64,000 nt of DNA, taken from positions 3,622,288-3,686,287 of the forward strand of contig NW_020194555.1 of NCBI RefSeq assembly GCF_002865645.1, in the 5' to 3' direction. Position 1 is the stretch's first letter. The number at the start of each line of letters is the position of its first letter. Below the pieces are notes generated by a model. The model was not told the origin of the DNA. It made no database searches and saw only the letters and a list, made by a program, of their open reading frames with translations. Positions 49,758-61,221 of the stretch are shown here, one piece after another. A program made the translations under genes and the position numbers. Source of the stretch: Hyaloscypha bicolor E. Its lineage: Eukaryota > Ascomycota > Leotiomycetes > Helotiales > Hyaloscyphaceae.

Positions 49758-52700
49758 ATGCCCGCGATCACAGAAGCATCTGCCTCAACCGCCAGCATGT
49801 CTTCCAAGGAGAATAAAAACAGCCAGAAGGTTCTTGATGAACTGATGACAAAGTTATGGATCTCTAAGGCGCAGGAGGACATCAATTCCGCCACCCACAA
49901 CATCGCAACCTTCATCAACGGCGATATCGAAGAGGGCGACACTCCAGTCAAGTAAGTATACCGCTCAGTCATTATCGCGGTCTTCCTGCCCTTGGATCTG
50001 GCAAAATTGCTCCCGATTTTGTTCTCCGTCCTCCTGTGGCGGGGCTGCCGGTCGCAATCCAGTCCCAGAAAATTTTGCTGACATTGTACTGCACAGGACC
50101 GTCCAATCCCTCAAGAAGCAACTCGGCAACAAGAAGGATGCCAACGTCCGGGAGCGATCTCTCAACGCCATCCAGGCCATCGCTGAACATGCCGAAACTT
50201 CCGCCTCGGTCGAGCCATACCTTATCGAACTTCTGCCTTCGGTCCTTGCGGCTGTCAGTGATAAGATGGTCCCAGTCAAGAATGCTGCAAATGCTGCTGC
50301 TTTGGCCATCGTCAAGGCTGTGAACCCAAATGCTGTCAAGGCTATCATGCCTCCCGTTATCAACTCAATTCTCACCGCCCAAAAATGGCAAGAAAAACAA
50401 ACCGGCCTCAGCATTATAGAGGCTCTCGTCTCCTCAGCACCTACACAACTCTCATTCCGAGTTCCAGATCTCCTCCCAGTGGTCTCCGAGTCAATGTGGG
50501 ACACAAAGCCCGAGGTCAAGAAGATGGCATACGGCACAATGGAGAAGATTTGCGGTCTTATCGTCAACAAGGATATCGAGCGATTCATTCCTGAGCTCAT
50601 CAAGTGTATCGCCAAGCCAGAGAACGTCCCCGAGACTGTCCATTTACTCGGTGCCACCACTTTCGTCACTGACGTTCACGAGCCCACCTTGGCCATTATG
50701 GTTCCTCTTCTCGATCGCGGTCTTGCTGAGCGCGAGACTGCCATCAAGCGAAAGTCTGCCGTCATTGTCGACAACATGTGCAAGCTTGTCGAGGATCCTC
50801 AAATTGTTGCTGCTTTCTTGCCAAAGCTGATGCCTGGTCTTACCAAGAACTACGAGAACTTGGCTGATCCCGAGGCTCGTGAGAAGACTAAGCAAGCTCT
50901 CGATACCCTTGTCCGTGTCGGTGCTGTCAAGGATGGCAAGATTCCTGAGGTTTCCCATGCAGGTGACATCTCCACCGTCCTTGCTATTCTCAAGCAGATC
51001 CTTTCCACCAAGCACAAGGATGCTGTCGCCAAGTTTGAGCCAGTCCTCGCGTACGTTTCTGCCATCGCAGGCCAACTGATCGACGAGAAGGATACCGACC
51101 GAACTAGCTGGACTTCAAATCTCAAGCCATACATCGCTGCCCTCATTGGCGAGGCTGATGCTTCGGGCATTGTTGATAGTCTCCGAACAAAGGCATCTCC
51201 TGGTGCTGAGGCTGAAGATGCCGAGGAGGCTGATGACGAGGAGGGAGAGGATCTTTGCAACTGTACATTCAACTTGGCATACGGTGCAAAGATTCTGCTG
51301 AATCAAACTCATCTCCGCCTTAAGCGTGGGCAACGTTATGGTCTTTGTGGTCCTAACGGTTCCGGAAAGTCCACTCTCATGCGCGCCATCAACAACGAGC
51401 AAGTCGAGGGTTTCCCCAAGAAGAGCGAGGTTAAGACAGTTTTTGTTGAGCACGATCTTGATTCTGCCGACACTGAGCAAACCACCATTGCATGGACCAT
51501 GAAGAAGCTTGCTGAGGTCGGTGTCAAGACTTCACAAGCGGAGGTCGAGAAGCAATTGGGAGAGTTCGGCTTCACCCCTGATATGACTTCCAACCTGATT
51601 ACTGCTCTCTCTGGTGGATGGAAGATGAAACTGGCTCTTGCCCGTGCCGTCTTCGAAGCTCCAGATATTCTTCTTCTTGATGAGCCGACTAACCACTTGG
51701 ATGTCAAGAACGTCAAGTGGCTTGAGGACTACCTCATGAAGTCCCCCTGCACATCCATCATCGTTTCCCACGACACTGGTTTTCTCAACAATGTCTGCCA
51801 ACACATCATCAACTATGAGCGATTCAAGCTCAAGCGTTATCGTGGTAACATCACCGAGTTCGTCAAGAAGTGCCCATCTGCTCGCTCTTACTTCGAGCTC
51901 GGCGCTTCCGAGATGGAATTCAAGTTCCCCGAGCCCGGGTTTCTTGAGGGTGTCAAGACCAAGGCTAAGGCCATTGTTCGTGTCTCAAAGATGGCCTTCC
52001 AATACCCAGGCACACCAAAGCCCCAGATCTCCGACATTTCTTTCCAATGTTCGCTCGGTTCCCGTATTGCTGTCATTGGTCCCAACGGTGCTGGCAAGTC
52101 TACTCTCATCAACGTTTTGACTGGTGAACTCATCCCAACCGTTGGTGATGTCTACACTCACGAAAACATCCGTATCGCCTACATTAAGCAACACGCCTTC
52201 GCTCATATTGATCACCACTTGGAGAAGACTCCTTCAGAGTATATTCAATGGCGATTCCAAACCGGCGAGGATCGTGAAACTATGGATCGTGCCAACAAGA
52301 TCGTCACTGATGAGGACGAGAACGCCATGCAAAAGATCTACAAAATTGAAGGCAGTACCCGACGTGTCATTGGCATCCACTCCCGACGCAAGTTCAAGAA
52401 CTCTTACGAGTATGAATGTTCGTTCGCCCTCGTTGAGAACCTTGGCCAGAAGAATGAGAAGTCCACACCCATGATGACTGCCGACAACGCCTGGATTCCT
52501 CGTACTGAAATCTTGGCGTCCCATCAAAAGATGGTTGCTGAGGTTGATCAGAAGGAGGCTCTTGCCAGTGGTCAATTCCGACCTTTGGTCCGAAAGGAGA
52601 TTGAGGCTCATTGTGCCAACTTCGGTCTCGATGCTGAGCTGATCTCTCATTCGCGCATGCTTGGTCTTTCTGGTGGTCAGCGTGTCAAGGTCGTCCTTGC

Positions 52701-53270
52701 TGCCTGCTCATGGCAACGTCCTCATTTGATCGTTCTTGACGAGCCTACTAACTATCTCGATCGTGACTCTCTCGGTGCCCTTTCAAAAGCTCTCAAGGCT
52801 TTCGAGGGTGGTGTTATCATCATCACTCACTCTGCTGAGTTCACAAAGGACTTGACTGAGGAAGTTTGGGCAGTGGTGTACGTAATTTTTTTTGCTTCGG
52901 CCCTTCACTCCCCTTCCCCTGACACCACCCCCAATCGCCCCAACATCAACCACAATTTGAAACATGCTAACTAGAAGCTTAGGGATGGTAAGATGACGCC
53001 CAGTGGACATAACTGGGTGCAGGGACAAGGTTCTGGACCAAGATTGAAGGGTGATGATGACGAAGTAAGTTTTCCAGAGTGATTCCTTTTTTTCCTCCGT
53101 CACGTGCTAATCTCGAGAAGGAGGAAGAGAAGTTCGACGCCATGGGCAACAAGATCGTCTCAACAAAGAAGGCCAAGAAGCTCTCTTCTGCCGAATTAAG
53201 AAAGAAGAAGAAGGAGCGCATGGCTCGACGAAAGCGTGGTGAGGAGGTTTTCTCTGACGAGGATGACTGA
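49758..53270 (+). CDS. YEF3 homologue: Translation elongation factor 3 (eEF3)
   Basis: Fungal ribosome-associated ABC-F-like ATPase that helps release E-site tRNA and drives late translocation; essential in yeast. Exons are 49758-49951, 50097-52877, 52983-53064 and about 53118-53270; about 1069 residues versus 1044 in yeast. Order: N-terminal HEAT repeats (about 1-330), a four-helix bundle, ABC1 with Walker [10 protein letters not shown] near 482 and signature LSGGWKMK near 568, then ABC2 with Walker [10 protein letters not shown] near 725 and signature LSGGQRVK near 922. Between the two ABC2 motifs sits the chromodomain-like insertion (about 790-880, including [20 protein letters not shown]) that marks eEF3. 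The tail is Lys-rich ([20 protein letters not shown]). The last acceptor could be 53118 or 53121; both keep frame. Codon use is strongly biased, as expected for a highly expressed gene. Confidence 0.96.
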
Positions 53271-53773
53271 ACGAGTGGATAGAGAGGGTAGACGTCTAAA
53301 ATTCGAAAAAGGATAGACTATCGTCTGTTTTCGTATTGGTCCGGGTTTGCGCATTTGGCCTGGGCTGGAGTTATCTGAGGTTTCGTTCCCTATTCAATGA
53401 TCATGGGTTTTCTGCAATAGAAGATAGATTCAATAGACTCTTCGTCTTGCAATACAAAAGATTGTTCATCTACACCCTCTCTGCCTCATTGTGACATGGT
53501 TTCTTGGCCATATGAATTTCGATTTAGTTCCATCCTCATCCTGTGAGGCTGTAGGAAACTGGTGTAACTCGGATTTTGCAGTGTTAAAACGGCAGGCCAT
53601 TTAGGTCACGTGTTGCCCAAGGGTTGGCGACCCGCTTTTTCTATGCGAAGCTCGGCCAACGCAGGAAGCTAAAATCTCAACTCAAAGCTCCTCTTTTTGC
53701 GAGACTCGTCCATCTGTCCGCGATCTCTTGTATCAATTTACCAACATCTCTGTATTAATCACCACATCACGTT
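53271..53773. other. Spacer between eEF3 and malate dehydrogenase genes
   Basis: Holds the 3' untranslated end of eEF3 and the promoter and leader of the next gene. I see no coding sequence. Confidence 0.6.
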
Positions 53774-55095
53774 ATGTTCGCCGCACGAAGAGCATTGACG
53801 GGCGCAGCCCAAAGTCGAGCTTTCTCAGCCTCCACCAGAGACGTAAGAGCTTTTCTTCCAACACCCTCCGAGCTATCCCCATGCCTCTCAATCCGGCCCC
53901 AAAGAGCTTCAATTGATACAAGCATGATTGGATTCGATCTCAGCTGGTCGGTTGCGCTGGATGACGCACGAACTGGCTCTTGAATCGCACAATTGCTAAC
54001 GTACCGCCTCTCCAGTTATCGAAAGTCACTGTCCTCGGAGCCGCAGGAGGAATTGGTCAACCATTGTCCCTTCTCCTCAAGCTTAACCCCCGCGTCACCG
54101 ACTTGGCACTCTATGATATTCGCATGGCACCAGGTTCGCATTCATAGCCCATCGAAGAAGCCCACAACCACTGACTTTTCATCCCAGGTGTCGCCGCAGA
54201 CATCAGCCACATCAACACCAAGAGCAAGGTCACTGGCTACGACCCTACACCCAGCGGATTGGCAGCAGCCCTCAAAGGCGCCGAAATCGTGCTCATCCCC
54301 GCCGGTGTCCCCCGCAAGCCAGGCATGACCCGTGACGACCTGTTCAACACCAACGCCTCCATCGTCCGCGACCTCGCAAAGGCAGCCGCTGAATCCGCCC
54401 CGGACGCCAACATCCTCGTTATTTCGAACCCCGTCAACAGCACTGTGCCCATCGTCGCTGAGATCTTCAAGGGCAAGGGCGTTTACAACCCTAAGCGTCT
54501 GTTCGGTGTCACAACCCTCGATGTCGTGCGTGCTTCCCGCTTCGTGAGCGAGATCAAGAAAACCGACCCCAAGGACGAGAATATCACTGTTGTTGGTGGA
54601 CACTCGGGCGTTACTATCGTGCCCCTGTTCTCGCAGTCCTCGCACCCTGATCTCGTCGGTAATGCTGAGCTGCTCAACCGTGTGCAGTTCGGTGGTGATG
54701 AGGTTGTGAAGGCAAAGGATGGTGCGGGATCCGCTACCCTGTCCATGGCGATGGCAGGTGCACGGTTCGCGGAGAGCTTGTTGAGAGCTGCGCAGGGGGA
54801 GAAGGGCGTCGTTGAGCCAACTTTCGTGGATAGCCCGCTGTTCAAGGATCAAGGTGTTGAGTTCTTTGCTAGCAAGGTTGAGCTGGGCCCGAGCGGTGTT
54901 GAGAAGATTCATGAGATTGGCAAGATTACGGCTGAGGAGCAGAAGCTGGTGGATGCTTGCATTGCGGACTTGAAGAAGGTTCGTTTACTCACATCCTCCC
55001 TATTTTAAGTCTCTATTTCGATTGATCATAACTAACTTCCTCCCCAGAACATCGAGAAGGGCGTAGCATTCGTTGCCCAGAACCCAGGAAAGTAA
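53774..55095 (+). CDS. MDH1 homologue: Mitochondrial malate dehydrogenase
   Basis: NAD-dependent interconversion of malate and oxaloacetate in the citric acid cycle, in the mitochondrial matrix. Four exons: 53774-53842, 54016-54133, 54188-54978 and 55048-55095; 341 residues, the normal length. The first exon encodes a classic mitochondrial presequence ([20 protein letters not shown]), rich in Arg and Ser with no acidic residue. The nucleotide site follows as [14 protein letters not shown]. Substrate-binding Arg residues lie in the mobile loop RKPGMTRDD, the NPVNS motif is present, and the catalytic His is in GGHSG near residue 200. The first intron (173 bases) falls right after the presequence. 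All splice sites are standard and nothing is missing. The 3' flank carries a GGATT/GGATG-rich simple repeat (about 55134-55172). Confidence 0.96.
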
Positions 55096-55481
55096 TCTTC
55101 ACAAAACGTCACACTTCTCACTCGGCGCTTAGAAGGATGGATGGGGATGGATTGGATTGGATTGGATGGAAGAAAGGAAGGATCGCATCGCACATATCGG
55201 AGATCTCCTCCACCCTTAGCGTGTAGATTTCGATTTCCGCCTGTATCAAAATCAAGATTCATCCACTCTACTCTCATCTGCATACCGGCACGTGAAGCCT
55301 TTGCATCGAGCCTAACATTTCAGTCTCAAGTGAGAAATTCAACTGTACTTTTGGTCAATGGGAATTGAAGAGTCCTTTTTATATCTTAAGAGCTTGGGGA
55401 TGGTTGTGGGCTTCAAGTGAGAACCTTCCGATCATGGCCCTTTCAAGAAAGAAACTGCAAATCGGACCCCCTTGAGTCGAA
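55096..55481. other. 3' region of malate dehydrogenase gene
   Basis: Contains a short simple repeat of GGATGG and GGATT units at about 55134-55172. No gene is seen. Confidence 0.55.
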
Positions 55482-55883
55482 ATGACAGCACCCCTTCAAA
55501 AGTCGGTTGAGCACCCTTCAGAACACGGAACTTGCAAGCTCTCCTCCATAGGAGGCTCTGTCATACATGTGGGGACCAAAAGAGTACAAGACCATCGAGC
55601 TGATGGGAAACCATTTGCGGTAACAGAAAACCTTTGGCCGGCCTTGACCCATCCTGGTTTCAAAGAGAGAGACGACCCTAGGACCTCGTGGGTTGATGCT
55701 ATCTGCCTATATGTCGACCGATACCAAATGAAATACGGCAGAAACTTGAGGCTTGGAACTCTGTTTTCTGAGGGCTCTCGTTTTGCACTAGTCGGGTCAA
55801 TGTGCGTACGCCTGAGTATACAAGGGGTTCCTCTTGCTGCCCTCTTAAGAATCGGTTATAGTTTCTCTGTTATCTATATATAG
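55482..55883 (+). pseudogene. HET-domain relic
   Basis: The open frame of 133 codons contains part of a HET domain. RADGKPFAVTENLWPAL matches the family block with the pattern DGKxFxVTxNLxxAL, and DPRTSWVDAICLYVDR matches the block RTLWVDAICINQxD, with INQ replaced. The preceding SYxWG block and the following WLG block are not visible. After about 55700 the translation no longer resembles the family. It is therefore a truncated or decayed copy, not obviously derived from the gene at 34216-36228, since the aligned blocks differ in detail. It could alternatively be a very divergent exon of a gene whose other parts I cannot see. Confidence 0.6.
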
Positions 55884-57014
55884 ATTTTGCTAATGCTCGT
55901 TATCTGCAACAGAGCCACAGCTGAATGTTATGAGACAGCCTAGCAAGCGCCCGAGAATTCGGGCGGACGCCTATTGACACGCCACGCCAGCTGAAAGTAA
56001 TCAGGCTTCCGCAATGAGTGAAACCTCGATGTAGCCCCACAAGAGCCTTTTGTCGGGTATTCCACCCTGTACGTCTTCATGATTATTCTTCGTGCCACGA
56101 GATGATTTTCGCTCATTTATTGTTTTTGACTCGCTTGTTGTTCGGTTGTGCTGCTGCTTTTTTTCCAACTCGTACCCCCAGAGCCGCCAAATCGCGAGGA
56201 ACACCAAAATCGCTACGTTTAGAAAATCACACCAAATCTCAATGGAACGCCCGAAACTCTTCAAAAACGCTTTACGTAATAGAAAGAAGCAGATCTAACT
56301 TTAGCGAGATTTGTATAACAATAGAATATAAAGCAGAATTATAAGAATTTCTGTAATGCGAGCATCAAAATTGCGCCCGTCCTCGCTTAACCTCAGCGAG
56401 TTGGACGGTTAGGACGGTTTTCAATGCCGCGCGGTTTGGTGGACACCAAATGTGCCAGTCAAGGCAGAGCGAGTCAAGGAACGTAACAATGTAACTAATT
56501 AGGGTTATCGATGGGAGGTTCCCAAAGAGTTCTAGATATAGAATAGCCGGGCTATTACGTCGTGAGCTTTTAAGTGAGATCGGGAAATAAAAGGGAGAAG
56601 TGGGCCATAGTCCATTAGAGAGCGAGTCTGGCACCCAGACACTGGCCTGGATTAAATGTAATGTCTATAGAAATTCTGAAGTAATTTGCGAAATCAGTGT
56701 CAAGGTTCAACATTAATGATTTACTGTTTTGATCTCACATTTCGATGCATTAAATTGGAAGGGCTAGCCTCCGCCTGGGCCGTTCTCAGCTCGGCTCAGT
56801 TCGCTCGCTCCTGTATTCGGAAACCTTTTCCGTGAATCAGGGGCTATCAAACGCTTTAGCGAGGTTGAGGCTGAGACCGAGGCTGAACCAAGGGCAACAC
56901 CAGTAATTTCCCAAGATGCGTCCTATCTTACACTTCCATCCGATCTCCGCTTTAGCGTATTCGGCGTAAGACAAACCTTGGAGCCAATCTCTATAACAAC
57001 GATCGAAGTCAACG
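55884..57014. other. Intergenic region, no supported gene
   Basis: AT content rises at 56250-56350. Short frames are unrecognisable. The last part is presumably the promoter of the membrane-protein gene at 57015. Confidence 0.5.
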
Positions 57015-57623
57015 ATGTCATGCGGCCTCGCCCTCTTTACTCCCAACCAGACTTGCTCTGGTCTCTCCACTCCTTTCGCACTCGGGATTAATCCCGCAGA
57101 AGGAGCATGCATCAAGATCGACAACACCAAATATGCCTCGATCTTGATTCCAGGCCAGCAGCAATGCCGCTGCGTCGATTCCACAAAGACCTCATACATC
57201 GTTCTCTACAGTGATGGGGCTTGTCAGGACGATTTGAACAGGGCTATAACGCCAGGTCAGGCTGAGCAATGCGTGGATGTGCAGACAACCAATAATAGCG
57301 TCGCGAAGGGTATGAGATATGAGTGTCTTGCTGGGCCAGGAAGTTCGAGTTCGGGAACTTTATCTTCTTCAGCTGGTTTATCGTCGACACCTTCACCATC
57401 CTCGTCTACAACGACCAACCCCTTCGTCACGCCTCCGTCCTTGACTTCACCTGCTATATCAACCCCATCGGCAAGTAGCGGTCTCTCTGGAAGCGATAAA
57501 ATCGCCATAGGGGTAGGACTTGGAATGGGTCTTCCTACTATTATCATTAGTGTTATTATCTTAATAATGAAGATCAGAAAAGGCTGGAAAGATAAGGGCG
57601 AAGTTGTAAGGGCGGAAATGTAA
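57015..57623 (+). CDS. Cys-rich ectodomain, Ser/Thr stalk, single-pass membrane protein
   Basis: 202 residues, family not recognised. Residues 1-107 contain nine cysteines (for example QQQCRCVD and QAEQCVDV) suggesting a disulfide-bonded extracellular domain. Residues 108-155 are almost all Ser, Thr, Pro and Gly, an O-glycosylated stalk like those of fungal wall sensors. A membrane helix (about 165-188, IAIGVGLGMGLPTIIISVII) follows, then a short basic tail (MKIRKGWKDKGEVVR). This layout resembles Wsc/Mid2-type sensors and other fungal surface proteins. Oddly there is no N-terminal signal peptide from this ATG, and a stop lies just upstream (56994-56996). A signal exon may sit further left, or the helix serves as anchor by itself. 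A surface sensor or adhesin role is inference. Confidence 0.65.
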   Translation: MSCGLALFTPNQTCSGLSTPFALGINPAEGACIKIDNTKYASILIPGQQQCRCVDSTKTSYIVLYSDGACQDDLNRAITPGQAEQCVDVQTTNNSVAKGMRYECLAGPGSSSSGTLSSSAGLSSTPSPSSSTTTNPFVTPPSLTSPAISTPSASSGLSGSDKIAIGVGLGMGLPTIIISVIILIMKIRKGWKDKGEVVRAEM

Positions 57624-58289
57624 TGGGTTGAAATGTGATTATAATACTTTAGACTAGCCGGTCCGAATCTTGCAATGACGTGCTGTTATCCATTCTTATG
57701 TACCATTATTAACTTCCCCAATCTTTTCTCTATTACAAGAATCTCATTCTGTATCTTAAAATCATATTTTCCCTCTCCCTCTCTACTGAACAGCTTTGAC
57801 TTCACCTTACTCCCCTGCTATCAAACCTATCTGCTGCTACTGGTTTGCTACCTAAGCCCAATTTCCATGCTTAGATAGGCTTTTCTATGTTTAAAGAAGT
57901 GCTACCAGGAGCAGAAGTATGATGAGATTCTTTGGGCTGTTTGAAAGAGTTAACGACTCCTGAGATATTGGAAACGTTTGCAATAATGATTTATGTAAAC
58001 ATTCCTCAAAATAGCTGGACTAAACGCCTACTTGTTCCAGAGTTCCCTTCCAAAGATACAGAGAGCTATCAAAATCTCCAACAATAATGAGCCTCCTCTT
58101 GTCTCATAGAAAGATCCACCCTTCCTTTATCAATTCATCCGGCACTTCATCCGGCACTTCAGGGCCTGTCGTAGTCTGTCGTAATCTCATTCTCACGACC
58201 TAGTAGGTGTGTCACGTGCTACGCACAGGCGTACATATAACTTCTTCACCGCCCTTAGGGCACCATCATTCATTACAATATTTACCCAA
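57624..58289. other. Intergenic region, no supported gene
   Basis: T- and C-rich with no recognisable frame. A direct duplication, TCATCCGGCACT, occurs at about 58135-58160. Confidence 0.5.
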
Positions 58290-59115
58290 ACACACTACAT
58301 TTCCACTTCCACAGCTTGTCCAGGCCGTGACAAGGTGGTAGGTCGGCGTTCAGTGAGGTGTTAGAAACCGACGTAACGAAAATGGCACAGAGTTGCGAGC
58401 CTCCAGCAGCACCTCTCCTGCCTCCCACGTCTATAACCTGAGCCAACATTGATTTTTCGTTGCCATCTGGAAAGAACCCTCTTGACGCTTCTTGAGGTGT
58501 ATCTTCATCTGCCCATATAGAACCCATGTAATGTGCTTTTTGTAACACCTAAATAACTTGCGCTCAAGCCTCGATAAAGTTCTCTGACCCCCTCTTTCCG
58601 AATAACCTATATCATACAATCGAGGCCATTTTTATAACTCCGGCCAGCCATGCGGCCTGCTTTCTCGGCGAGGGATTTATTAAGCTACAGTCTGGTCTTC
58701 ACGAGCCATATCGGATTCTTTGCTGTGCTCGTGGCTACACCTGCAGTGGTAGCAGCAAGTAAATGCACCAACACTGTCTCACGGCCCCCGAATATTTCCT
58801 GCGATATCATACGCTTGCTGCTGCCATATGTATAGAACTTTATGGAGAAGAGGATTTGGAATGTTTTGCGGAAGTGGAGGACAGAGGATCGGAGAAGAGG
58901 CAGCAACCCAGAGGTTGGTGAGTTCCGAAGGGAGTGAGAGGCGGCAAGCTGGGGTCTAAAAGTCGGACTGTAGTCTAGTTCGGACGACATCTCCAGGTGA
59001 TGTGAGTAGACCAGCAGTCATTCCACCGGGCCTGGATGAGATGACTATAATATGGAAGGGCCAAGCAAACAGACTCAAACCATGCCCGCCAGCGACAAAA
59101 TTAACCCATGTATTT
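58290..59115 (-). pseudogene. Rim2-like mitochondrial nucleotide carrier, decayed
   Basis: Remnant of a mitochondrial carrier family protein closest to yeast Rim2, the pyrimidine nucleotide exchanger of the inner membrane. Minus-strand pieces in order: TWVNFVAGG, then after a probable intron with a GC donor GGMTAGLLTSPGDVVRTRLQ; after a frameshift HFRKTFQILFSI followed directly by KFYTYGSSKR, where about 25 family residues are missing; then HLLAATTAGVATSTAKNPIW and VKTRL, ended by TAG at 58685-58687 where the family has Gln (TRLQLDK). Past the stop the frame goes on with LNKSLAEKAG, and in another frame VIRKEGVRELYRGLSASYLG and GAAGGSQL. The third carrier repeat is cut short. Frameshifts, deletion and stops make it a pseudogene. 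Confidence 0.85.
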
Positions 59116-59460
59116 CTGAAGAGCGCCCGCTGTTCTCTGCTGGTTACAACAGCGCCTGGTAGGTGACGAAGCACTGATTGGTGCAAAGATTGTAAGCGAA
59201 TTGATTTTCTGTATGGAGTTGGCTTGGGACGTGGGTTGTAAGGGCTCGTTTCGCACGGGCTCGCGAAGTTGAAAGCTGAATATTAGTAATATTGAGCTCT
59301 AGCGTTTAACGCCCGATATTAAACGCTAGTATCTGTATAATTTGGACCCGTTTTGCATGCTGTAGTTACTCAGTATTTGTAATAATTACGGAGCTTATAA
59401 ACTAATCTCTGCTAACCTATTGAGTCTCTTTGTCAGCCTTCTTATCTCTCTCTCTTTTAA
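59116..59460. other. Boundary between gene-bearing DNA and AT-rich block
   Basis: Base composition falls sharply over a few hundred bases near 59280-59460. Near 59300 there is an inverted pair, AGCGTTTAACGCCCGATATT then AAACGCT, a short hairpin. No gene is seen. Confidence 0.5.
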
Positions 59461-60418
59461 TTAAAACTCTTGATTTAAATACTTCCTTTTTTTATAATAA
59501 TTATTAGATTTAATTCTACTATATTAACTATAGTATATATATAGAAAACTATAATTGCGAAAGCTATTAGTATTAAATAAAGTAGCTTCTCTATAATCTG
59601 GTTAGATTTATTAAAAGCTATACTAATTGAAATTATATAATATTATATTAAGGAAAGAAAGCTAGCAGATAACGTTTTTAAAAAGGTTAATTTTATATTT
59701 ATAATAGTAGAATTATAGCCCGTATATATTTCTCTTAATATTAGTTCTATTATTAATATTATTACTGGTTTATAAATTAAAGCAAAAATTAAATAAATAA
59801 ATCTTTTATTAGCTCTAAATTTTACTAATAAATTATATATCTAATTTAAAAAGAAATACGAGCTATAGTTCATATTTAAGGCTTTAACTAGTTTCGAATA
59901 AAAAACGAGTTATAATTAATATAGGCTAAAAGAAATATTAGAATAATTTCTTATTAGAGTTAAAAAATAAAACAGATTATATCTAATTTCGAAATTATAT
60001 ATATTATTAGATATCTAATATTAAAGAGCTTTTGGGATCTTAATTAGCTATTAATAATTATATTTATATTATTAAATTTGCGAGAATTACGGCTTTTATT
60101 ATTATAAAATCGAATTCGAATAAAAAATTATTTCTTTCTTTTAAAAATAATAAAAGTAAACTAATTATTAAAGATTTTTTTAATAAAAATAGAATTATTT
60201 AAAGAAGCTATTTCTTAGAAAATATAAGCTTTTTAAAGAATAAAAAATATAATAAAGTAAATAATTTATTTAATAAGTTTTATAATATATTAAAATTATT
60301 ATTATTATTAATATTTATGTTAAATTAATTTTAATAAGCTAGTATATTTAAGTATTTCTATTTATAAGAACTAGAAAAGAAAATATTTAATAAAAAAGTA
60401 AATTTTTTTATAAATATA

Positions 60419-60660
60419 ATTGTAATGTGTACAGGGTCGCACGTGACTTAAGGTCATGTGACGAACCTCGGATATCGCGGGTATTAATTAGGGAGATCGG
60501 CGGCCCTTCGACTTCACAACTAACCACTATTTATATCATAAGTATTAGGCTTATAAATTACTAATTATATATATGCTATCGGGGTCTCCTATTTAGAGGA
60601 GGCTTCCCTGGACCTTATAGGAGGGATAGAGATTAGTTCTATACTAAATTTAATACTATA
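60419..60660. repeat. Less degraded island, possible LTR
   Basis: This stretch keeps normal base composition (for example GTACAGGGTCGCACGTGAC and GGGGTCTCCTATTTAGAGGA) while flanks are almost pure AT. It begins TGTAATGTGTACAGGG, the TG start of an LTR, and contains ACTTCACAACTAACC and later TTTCACAACTCAC. No second copy is in the window, so LTR identity is a guess. Confidence 0.35.
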
Positions 60661-61029
60661 GTTTCACAACTCACTAATTTATTCTATTATCTTATTACCT
60701 ACTAATAAATACCTTATTATAATAGAAAAAATATTTATTTAAAAAAGAATTTAATTTAAGGTATTCTAATTATTAATATATAATAGATATTATTTATAAA
60801 ATATATTAAAAGTTAATTAATATATTTTTTAATTAAAATATAAATTTTTTTTTTAGGCTTTATTAAAAAAATTTTCTCTAATATATAAAAGCTATATAAT
60901 TATTTATATTAGATATATTTTTAATACTTAAGCTAGCTTTATAAAATATTTCTTTATTAAAAATATAATAAAAAATATATAAGAAATTATTTATTTATAT
61001 TATTAAAAAAAAATATTAAAAAAAATAAA

Positions 61030-61221
61030 AAAAATAAAAATAAAAATAAAAATAAAAATAAAAATAAAAATAAAAATAAAAATAAAAATAAAAATAAAAA
61101 TAAAAATAAAAATAAAAATAAAAATAAAAATAAAAATAAAAATAAAAATAAAAATAAAAATAAAAATAAAAATAAAAATAAAAATAAAAATAAAAATAAA
61201 AATAAAAATAAAAATAAAAAA
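61030..61221 (+). repeat. TAAAAA hexanucleotide microsatellite
   Basis: About 31 nearly perfect TAAAAA units in a row. The unit contains no C or G on either strand except none at all, so RIP cannot alter it, which explains its purity in a heavily mutated block. It is not a telomere: ascomycete telomeres are TTAGGG. Confidence 0.92.

Noticed and set aside
49965..50669. 234-codon frame antisense to eEF3
   Set aside because: It is a shadow caused by biased codon use in eEF3; the translation has no recognisable domain.
54142..54912. 256-codon frame antisense to malate dehydrogenase
   Set aside because: It is complementary to conserved dehydrogenase exons and lacks a family of its own.
61030..61221. 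Telomere-like array
   Set aside because: The unit is TAAAAA, not TTAGGG, and unique-looking sequence continues on both sides.
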